Program-made: the position numbers and the translations under genes
The notes under the pieces: model-generated
Seen by the model: only the letters and a program-made list of their open reading frames with translations
What the model was told of the DNA's origin: nothing
Databases searched by the model: none
Shown: positions 56,659 through 64,000 of the stretch, one piece after another
Layout: each line of letters starts with the position of its first letter
Numbering within the stretch: the stretch's first letter is position 1
Assembly: GCF_963678635.1 (NCBI RefSeq)
Contig: NC_087063.1
Location: 76,717,617 to 76,781,616, forward strand
Source of the DNA: Symsagittifera roscoffensis
Taxonomy: Eukaryota; Xenacoelomorpha; Acoela; Convolutidae
Length of the DNA stretch: 64,000 nt
Direction: 5' to 3'

Positions 56659-57989
56659 CTTGCAATTATAATGTTTCAAAAAGTTATAGGACAGCGTCTT
56701 CATTTTGTGAAATCATTCTGACCTTCAAGCTAAATCTAATTCGGAATAGTTTTTCGAAGTTCTGGGTTTGCCTTTAGTCGACCTTTGTGATATTTTTCAT
56801 CAAAAAATTGCATGGCAGATCGGTGCTGAATTGAAATTATTTTTACACAAGCAAAGCTTAGGTTGGAAAAAAAGAGAGTTCATACTATAACTCAAGTCGC
56901 AAATAGTTGCGACGCAAATTGTTGCGACGAAATGTGTTCACTTTGAAAGTGTTCATTTTGATCAATAACCAGCTGTTAAAGACATCCAATGCTAAGGATA
57001 TTAACACAGACTATAATATAACAAATAGCGCTTAGCTTCAAGGTATCATGGATCTGTAGCGTAGAGGTAGGGAAGGAGAGCCGCAGCAAAATAAGAGGGT
57101 TCGAACTTGGACAGGGTCGGATGTTTTTAATGTTTTAGTTGGTAAATTTCTTTCTTAATCAAATTGACTGGTACTGTGAATGCGTCATAACTGGCTTGCG
57201 TCACTTAGCAATTATGTTGACTCGTAATTGGTGTGCGTCACTTAAGAAATTCTGTGGACTCAAAGGTTTCCCTCTAGCTTTACTGGTAATATTTTTGCTT
57301 GGGTGTGTGAACTGCAACTTCGCCTTCTTGTAAAATTATGGGTTTTAAATTATTCAAAAAATTGACGTAGCTGAAAACGCGCAATAGTTTTGCAACGATC
57401 TTTTGATAGTTCATTTGACAAAGATTATGTTTAAAAGTGAAAGTTATTTGATTGCTTGGTTCATATCTATATCTATACTATATTTAAATGCATGTGACAC
57501 GTATCTGGCCATTCTTAGGCATTTAAATTTTTTGCATGTTTAACGAAAAAAAGCCCGTAAGTAAGTAAGGCTCTAATCGATGCCAGCATAGAAAGAGAGG
57601 AGGAGGGCAGCGCACTGTATTGTAGTGTAGTGTAGTGTAAAGGTCGGGTTCACCCATCTATACATTATGTAATGTGCGTTTTTAATTTCAGCGTTTGTTT
57701 CATCAAGTTTGAAATAAGCAACCCTATGGTATATGCAGGTGTCTCTCATGGTTTCAAGTTTTGCCTCCAAGTTTGACTCTAAAAATTTCACTAAGTTTGA
57801 AATTCTCAACTCCATGGCAGGTTGCTGTCAAGGTAATCTCAGTGTCGTGTTCCGCGCAGTCATGTTCCGCGCCTTCGTGTTCCGCGCATTTTCCGCTTGA
57901 AGAAAGTCAGCAAGAATTGAATATATTTGAAAAAAATATATATATTTTTCGAATACTTTTTTGACAAGTTTTGTCCCTTTCACTGACCA
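56659..57989. other. Intergenic with short repeats
   Basis: Contains a tRNA-derived element (57045-57120), a (GTAGT)n run at about 57617-57642, and three 15-bp units sharing TGTTCCGCGC at about 57845-57895. No gene. Confidence 0.55.
57045..57120 (+). repeat. tRNA-derived SINE-like head
   Basis: TAGCGTAGAGGTAGGGAAGG (box-A-like) and GGGTTCGAACTTGG (box B), then ACAGGGTCGG. Related to the copy at 61745. Confidence 0.5.
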
Positions 57990-58542
57990 GGGTTAAGACT
58001 TTGTCTTTAATTGTGTTTAATTTTTTGTGTTGGTTTTTTCCACGCAAAATCAGGCAGCGCAAATAATCATCTGAATGAGCTGAATGAAAAAAGTTTAAAA
58101 TTTTCATAATTTTGTTTGATTTTGGTTTCGTTTTTGAAAGATGACTGTAGTCAGTTAGGACCAATGCTTATGTTCTGAGCTTTCTTACATGTCCTGTCGC
58201 TCCACAGCGATCAAAAGAACGACCTTAGTTTGAAAAAAAAAACGAAATTTTATGAAAAATGAAGGGTTTTTAATAACTGGTCGGAAGCTTCTGTGCTGCT
58301 TACATAACAACCGGCTGCTCCTGTTTAGTTTTATTCTTTCATTTTCTTCTAAGTCAAAACCAAGCAAAGAATCGAGACTTGTGCTAAACTTTTACGGTTG
58401 TCGTGTCAAAATCATATCTGATTGCAAAAATACGAAAAACATGATTTTTTCATTAATGATTCCTTCGCCTGGTTTGAGTTTATCGAATGAGCTTTTGTGA
58501 ATGCTTGAAATACTTAGCTCTGCTTCGCCCCTGTGTTTGTAG
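57990..58542. repeat. Dispersed repeat family C with hairpin motif H
   Basis: GCAAATAATCATCTGAATGA and CATAACAACCGGCTGCTCCTG match family C. A partial hairpin motif H (CTCTGCTTCGCCCCTGTGT) follows at 58515-58542. Confidence 0.5.
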
Positions 58543-58755
58543 TTTTACTTTTTGTTTCCAAAGTCCAGAATCAATGTTGAAGTTGAGTCATATTTTTGAA
58601 CAAAAGATGTTGTTCCTTTAGTTCAAAGTACAATTACTGCTACTCTGACCATTTGTTTTACAGATAGTATATTTGCATTTTACTTATTATGATCGAATTT
58701 GGTTGTATCTCTGGCTAGAACTATTGAACGTAGTGTTAGCTTCTGAGCGGGAGAA

Positions 58756-60537
58756 ATGACCGCCAGACGTGTTTTGTCGATCCAGAGTCATGTGGTGTCG
58801 GGCTATGTGGGCAACAAGGCAGCCGTGTTCCCCCTGCAGTTGTTGGGTTTTGAGGTGGACTTCATCAACAGTGTGCAGTTTTCAAATCATACAGGGTATC
58901 CAACTGTCAGTGGCAAAGAACAGGTAACTAGGTGTTACAGAAGTTGCGAGTTAATCTCTTATTTCTTTCATTATTTAAATTTTTCTTTTTCTCTCTCTTT
59001 TTTTTAGCTGTGGGAAAAATAGTTAATTTAATTTAGATTGCTGCCTTGTGATCATGTCAAAATAGCTTAACTGATAGAAAAATTCTTCTTTCTAATTTTT
59101 CTTGGTGAAGACTGTAATTTGCGCTTGAATACCTTCTATTTTTGCTGGTTCAGCTTTGGGAATCGATTGTTTAACTTTGTGAAAAGTTATGTGGAATATA
59201 GCTTTTTGATATTCAAAGAGATATGTAGTAGAAATACTTTTAGTTTTTATATTCCTTAACTCAAGAATTGTTTTCATTGCGAATCCATATTTTGAAATGC
59301 TATAAATTAAGAAAGTCTGGCTTAAATTTTGGTGTTAGAAGAAACGCAGTGTGCATTTTGGTTTCAATCGATGACAGCTATGTTCACAAGTTAGCTGTAG
59401 TACTATCGGCAACGGAAGTATATTTACGCGAAGTATCGTTTTATTACGAGGTAGTCAGCTCATTGCGGTTAACCTCTTTCGACTTCAATGAATTTTATCC
59501 CTCACTTTTGCAGAGAGCAATCATGAGTTAGAGCGAGTTTCGAACAGAGAGTGTTTCTATCGAAGGACGCAACATTTTAACGCTTAGGAGGGATTTGGTG
59601 CTGATTTAACCGCTCCTTGTCTTAACGAAAATTTTCTGTTAATCATAAATAAGTCCGGGAATCTAAAAAAAACGTGACATGATTGAGTTGAGCTAGTTTC
59701 ATCTTTTTGAGAGTATCCTTCCAGAAATGATTTAGAAGTTTTATTTCACATTAGTTGATTTTATTCTAGGTTCTAGAAAGTTCTGACCTCAAAGCACTCA
59801 TGGACGGGATGGCAGCCAACAATCTCAACCACTTCTCCCATGTACTCACAGGCTTCATAGGCTCGGAGTCATTCCTCGACCAAGTATCAGAAGAGATATC
59901 CAAGCTCAAGTTATCAAAACCCAGTCTCAAATATCACTGCGACCCAGTTTTAGGCGACAATGGAGTTTTTTATGTGCCAGAATCTTTAGTTGAAGTATAC
60001 AAGCAGAAAATAATGCCGGTCGCAGATGTTATAACTCCTAATGATTTTGAAGTCAGACAGCTGACAGGCGAACCTTGCGACTCCTTAGAAAACACGCTTC
60101 TAGCAATCGACAAGTTGCATAAAATGGGGCCAAAAACTGTTGTTTTAAGTAGTATACTTCTCGACAGAAATTCAGAGAATGATTTGACGTTAATATGCAG
60201 TTGTAGATTGGACGACGGATCATTTAGTAGAGCTAGAGTTGATTTTCCAAGAATAGACGCGCGATTTACAGGGACTGGGGATTTGTTCAGTGCTCTTTTC
60301 CTAGCTTGGTGTGTCATTTACGGCGAAAATAAATGCGGCGAAGCTTGCGAAAAAGCAGTTTCGACTATACATGAAATTTTGAAGAAAACAATGCTATCCA
60401 ACAATGAGTATCTTGCAAATGGTCATCAAGAGAAAGAAAGTTCAAACCAGATAAAACCTCCACCAGAATTGAAACTAATTGCTTCTAAAAGTGTTATTGA
60501 AAAAGGAGATGTTATCTTCAAGTTTGAACCTCTATAG
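58756..60537 (+). CDS. PDXK: Pyridoxal kinase PDXK (2 exons)
   Basis: Exons 58756-58923 and 59770-60537 give 311 residues, against 312 in human. It phosphorylates pyridoxal, pyridoxine and pyridoxamine with ATP to make the cofactor PLP in the cytosol. N-terminal [20 protein letters not shown] and VQFSNHTGY form the vitamer pocket. CDPVLGD (residues 113-119) and [12 protein letters not shown] are family signatures. GTGDLF carries the catalytic base D227. The intron (846 bp) has donor CAG|GTAACT and acceptor TTCTAG in phase 0. The start follows an acceptor-like AG at 58738-58739 by 16 nt. No AATAAA is seen in the first ~150 bp downstream. Confidence 0.97.
58924..59769. other. PDXK intron 1
   Basis: 846 bp, AT-rich, with no repeat family or gene recognised. 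The open frame at 59268-59531 is intronic and shows no family signature. Confidence 0.75.
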
Positions 60538-61002
60538 TTTAAATTGTTGTATGCACTCGCTCTCTCAGCGAAGAACTTGTAACTATCTATATAATGTTAT
60601 AATCTATCTACAGAAATTGATGAAAATTCTAGCTGCTTTTTTAGCAATGTTTCAGAAAATATTTAGATAGAAGATTCCAATAACTTTCCATAGTGATGAT
60701 ACATTAGCGATATTTGGCAACGCTTTTTTTTCGAAAAACAAATAGAAAAATCATAAAAAGTTTTTTTCCCCAAAAAGTTTTTTTCCCCAAAAAAGCGCTG
60801 ATTCAAAATTCAAAATTTTTTTTTTCTGGAGTAAAATTAAGCTTTTATGGCCTAAACAAAAGCTCATCTTCCTTTTATGAAACTTTTCGCTTGCTTGATT
60901 TGCTCGAAAATAGACTAAAAATTAAAATTGCTGAAGCAGAGTCAGTGTGGATGTTGTCGCGACATTTTGGACGAAAACATTTTTAAACAATTTGATTTTG
61001 AG
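60538..61002. other. PDXK downstream flank
   Basis: AT-rich, with an 18-bp-scale duplication of GTTTTTTTCCCC near 60770-60795. No gene. Confidence 0.5.
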
Positions 61003-61010
61003 CAGGGGCG

Positions 61011-61224
61011 GATTTAGGGGGGGGGGGGACGCCCCCCCTCAGGGATTCGACCCCCTGCCGACCCAAAGGGTCCCCCCTTTGGTACTTTTTAAGAAATCCA
61101 TTTTTTGTGCGACCGACCCTAAAAACAGGGACTTTTTAGTGCTTTAGGAGAGCTCGGAAAATCAATTTGGTCGACCTAAAAAAAAGGTCATCAAAATTTT
61201 CGAATTTTTTTTGAAAATCCCTCC
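61011..61224. mobile_element. hAT-type MITE, copy 2 (degenerate)
   Basis: The left end CAGGGGCGGATTTAGGGGGG and interior blocks (AAAAACAGGG, GGAGAGCTCGGAAAATCAAT, TTTTTTTGAAAATCC) match the element at 56276. The right end is abbreviated (TCCCTCCCCCCTG) and no target duplication is visible. Confidence 0.6.
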
Positions 61225-61744
61225 CCCCTGCAAATTGGAATAAGAGCGATATATCGAAAATGGTTTGTTATGAATGTGTTTTAAGTATATTGATGTCTTG
61301 TTCTACTTTACATATTTCTATCTAATCCAGGAGCAGATCTAGTTGCACATTTTCAAAAAAAAAACGGCGAAAAAAGATGCAGATGACTTGCGTGCGGGAC
61401 TTTTCAGCATGATGTTAAACGCAGTGATTAAACGTTTTGTTGGCTCGAATAACCGGTGTATGAAATCTTAGGATCATTTATTTTTTTTCCATGCTATGTT
61501 ATGTATTTTCTTTCAATTAATTGTTTTTTTTCTCAATTGCGTATGCATAGCTCGGTTTTGCGTTAAATTGGTTATTATTAGCACAAACGGATATTCAATG
61601 CGTTAGAAATTTATTATTTCTTTTAGTATGCCGAAATTGAAGTTATCAGCATTTTTCAGTATATTTTAAACAAGCAATTTGGATGTGCTGATCATTTGAT
61701 AGTTTGATATATAATAAATTCAAAATCATTAATTTGTCGAGAAC

Positions 61745-61825
61745 ACAGCGTAGAGGTAACGACCACGACTGGGACGGCAAAGATCCCAGGTTCGAATCGA
61801 GTCAGGGACTGTTTTTTTTTTCAAA
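61745..61825 (+). repeat. tRNA-derived SINE-like head with Pol III terminator
   Basis: Best copy of the family. ACAGCGTAGAGGTAACGACC (box-A-like) and CCCAGGTTCGAATCGAG (box B) are tRNA-spaced, followed by GTCAGGGACTG and a run of ten T. It does not fold as a functional tRNA. Confidence 0.6.
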
Positions 61826-61889
61826 CTGAAAAAAAATCCCGCCGTAATGAAAAGTTGTCGCCCATTGTCGAGCTATTGTCTGTCTGTCT

Positions 61890-62400
61890 GTCTATATTTT
61901 GTCGGCTTAGTTGAGACCTCACGGGAATTTTCTCGTGCTATAAGCGATTTCATAGTTATTTGTACGTCTACTAGACGCTGGAGTGGTATAATTTACCTTT
62001 TTTATTTTTTTTTTTCGCTCCAAAGTCTTACTCAGCCTTGGTTTCGTTAATTTGTCAGCTTAGTTGCCGATCCATATTTTTCTGAGTTTTCTCCTGGTTC
62101 TGTAAACAATTTCATTGTTATTAAAATTGTTTTTGAATTATTGTTGTTATTTGTAAATCTGCTAGCACCTGACTTTGTATAATTTCTCAGTTTGCTCTTT
62201 TTTGCTCAAACGTCTTCATCAAATTGAAAATACTTCGGGACAAGCATTTAGAATTTAGTGTTTTTTTTAAAATTTTTTTTTCTTCAAAAAACAAATAAGT
62301 GTCTTTTAGTGATTTTCATTTCATTTTTGTCTGCTAGCGTGTTATGCTAGTTTTGTTGTCGCTAGTGGCGCGAAGATCCGCTTTTGCTTCTGTGTCTCTC
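61890..62400. repeat. Dispersed repeat family S plus hairpin motif H
   Basis: TTTTGTCGGCTTAGTTGAGA and CTGTAAACAATTTCATT match family S. Motif H follows at 62357-62400 (GTGGCGCGAAGATCCGC, CTTCTGTGTCTC). A (TCTG)n run lies at 61877-61892. Confidence 0.45.
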
Positions 62401-62539
62401 TCTACTTATGTTTTATAGTATACCTAAAACGAGCAAATTTGGATGGGCAGATCATAACTTAGCAAGCTTTTACGTATCTTTTTGTTGTAGCATTAAAAAT
62501 TTCACATTTGAAGCAGCTGTATTTTGTTTTTGTTGTATT

Positions 62540-63100
62540 TTTTAAGACTATGGTCGGAACATTCTGTGCTACTTACACAGTAACCGACTTTCCTTGTTAT
62601 ATTGTATATAGGTTTTAGGAACAAAGTATTACCGAGTTTTTCATGCGCATTGGCAAGCATGTAGTTTGTTTAATTGAGTAGCAGTATGTCGTTAAGATTT
62701 TCACCGCTGAAAAATTGTTGCGATAAGTTTCGATTAAAGCTCGTTTTTGCCGTCTTTAGCTGATGCTAAAAAGAAAAATTCTATTGCACAATTTTTTTTG
62801 TAGATTTTTGGAGAGTTCTAATTTTTAGTTTTCGAAGCAGTCTCAAAATGAGTTTTTCTGTGTTTGTTCAGACCATGCCCGGAAATTAAGTAGCTGAAAT
62901 AAAAGTCAGATGGAGTCGAGCGATAGATCATAGTGAAGCCATTTCAGTCATGATAAGAATTTAAAAGAAAAGGTTCTTCAAGAATTGTCTCAAGGTTACC
63001 CTTTTTGATACTTACTTTCAGGAGAGTATTGGAAATGTTTTCAATGAAACATTGAGTTCATATCGGTTTTAGTCAAATTTTTATAAGTAGGACTAAAACC
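62540..63100. repeat. Dispersed repeat family C, last copy
   Basis: TGGTCGGAACATTCTGTGCT, CACAGTAACCG, GCGATAGATCATAGTGAAGC and TTTCAGTCATGATAAGAA match the other copies. Confidence 0.45.
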
Positions 63101-64000
63101 TAACTTGAAGCTAATTTGAGTTAAATTGAAAAACAAGAAAAAAAGTAGTTAAATTTCGACAGAAAAAATGTTCAAACAGTTCACTTTGCTTGCATGAATC
63201 ACCGTGGTTGGAACAATTGCTGCACCATGCTTAGCTACAGGCTAGACCTGTGTTTTTGGTCGTAACTATTCGTCTTTTTTTGTTTGTTCGTTGTTACTTC
63301 TTCATCAAGTTCTGTCTTTGTTCTGGTTGTCTCCCGAATGTTATATTTTTTCATATAATTTAGTTACTTTATACTTTTTAATCTTGCTTACCCGTGGTTT
63401 TTCAACTGTATACAAGACTTTTTTCTATGTTTACGGGATGTTTAAATTTGTTCACGGGATACAAATTTTGAGCATGTGTGTTTTTTAAATGGGTTTTCTA
63501 TTCGAAGTTTGTTTTTCCGTTGGTTGTAAGTTTATCAACTAGGCTTTTAGTATATTAGTTTGTTGGTGTTTTTCTCTGTTATTTTTATTCGGCTGAAAAT
63601 GTTCAGTTTTTATATTGCTTTAGAGGCCTCTTTTTTAATCGTTTGTTGAGCAAAAGAAGGTTGTTTTTGGATATATTTTAATGAACGGGATTCAGCTCAC
63701 GTTTTTTTTGGATTTGTTACCTCTTGGTAAGTTTTGTTTTGCTGCTAAATTAGCATTCAATTGTCTTACTTGGCATATTTTGTTTAGAAGAAACTTTGTT
63801 CAAGACAAAGTCAGGACGAAGATATGAAAATTTCGATAGATCTTTTTTTGTTTCGACATATTTTTAACAAAATTGATTTTTTTTATTGTGGTCTTCGTCG
63901 TCTGATGTTCTGTCGGTTAGTTTGTCATGCTATATTTGTGTTATATGACAAGTAGTGTTAAGCTTCGCTTCGCCTTTCTGACAAAAATGTTTTGAGTTTT
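63101..64000. other. Intergenic, window end
   Basis: T-rich sequence with no gene. A hairpin-motif-H-like AAGCTTCGCTTCGCC lies near 63959-63975. Confidence 0.5.

Noticed and set aside
1-64000. CRISPR arrays, bacterial operons, plasmid or phage origins
   Set aside because: Repeats have no regular spacers, and genes have spliceosomal introns and poly(A) hexamers; this is nuclear animal DNA.

Overview
The window comes from an AT-rich animal (metazoan) genome. Its confident protein genes are split by GT-AG introns, the smallest 75-76 bp. They are animal-type genes: JmjC hydroxylase KDM8/JMJD5, centriole protein POC1, Greatwall kinase MASTL, pyridoxal kinase PDXK and a small one-pass membrane protein. 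The species cannot be fixed from sequence alone. An invertebrate is likely, because every one of the five starts sits 6-27 nt downstream of a good 3' splice acceptor. That pattern fits spliced-leader trans-splicing (tunicates, cnidarians, flatworms and others).

Layout. 1-396 is a 14-bp minisatellite. 397-4360 has no host gene but holds a minus-strand reverse-transcriptase remnant. 4380-10486 is KDM8 in five exons; its third intron contains a complete, intronless POC1 gene (6437-7852) on the same strand. 10487-16600 is non-coding: a degenerate ~165-bp satellite, interspersed repeats and one GC-richer, exon-like block with stops (13236-13951). 16600-16672 is tRNA-Val(AAC) on the minus strand. 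16752-18675 holds a Mutator-type MITE with a perfect 9-bp target duplication and a deleted hAT transposon with a perfect 8-bp duplication. 19200-20330 is a decayed Ty3-like gag. 21524-26310 is MASTL in three exons.

26693-42000 is an array of nested duplications: a 1.67-kb tandem pair, a ~0.7-kb leader block present twice, and a ~2.9-kb higher-order repeat present twice. Several copies carry terminal-repeat sequence and broken transposase of one Mutator-like (MULE) family. 42000-48740 holds a hAT-type MITE, a FLYWCH-MULE transposase pseudogene and an unrecognised two-exon minus-strand gene with two internal stops. 48744-53575 is a BEL/Pao LTR retrotransposon with both LTRs but broken, catalytically altered genes. 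54996-55887 is the small membrane-protein gene and 58756-60537 is PDXK in two exons. The rest of the right end is repeats, including hAT-like MITEs and tRNA-derived SINE-like copies.

The host genes do not form one pathway. KDM8, MASTL and POC1 all touch cell division or centrioles, but this may be chance. The most interesting architecture is the KDM8/POC1 nesting combined with the acceptor-before-ATG pattern. It suggests that an intron-resident gene is released from a shared transcript by trans-splicing; this is an inference.
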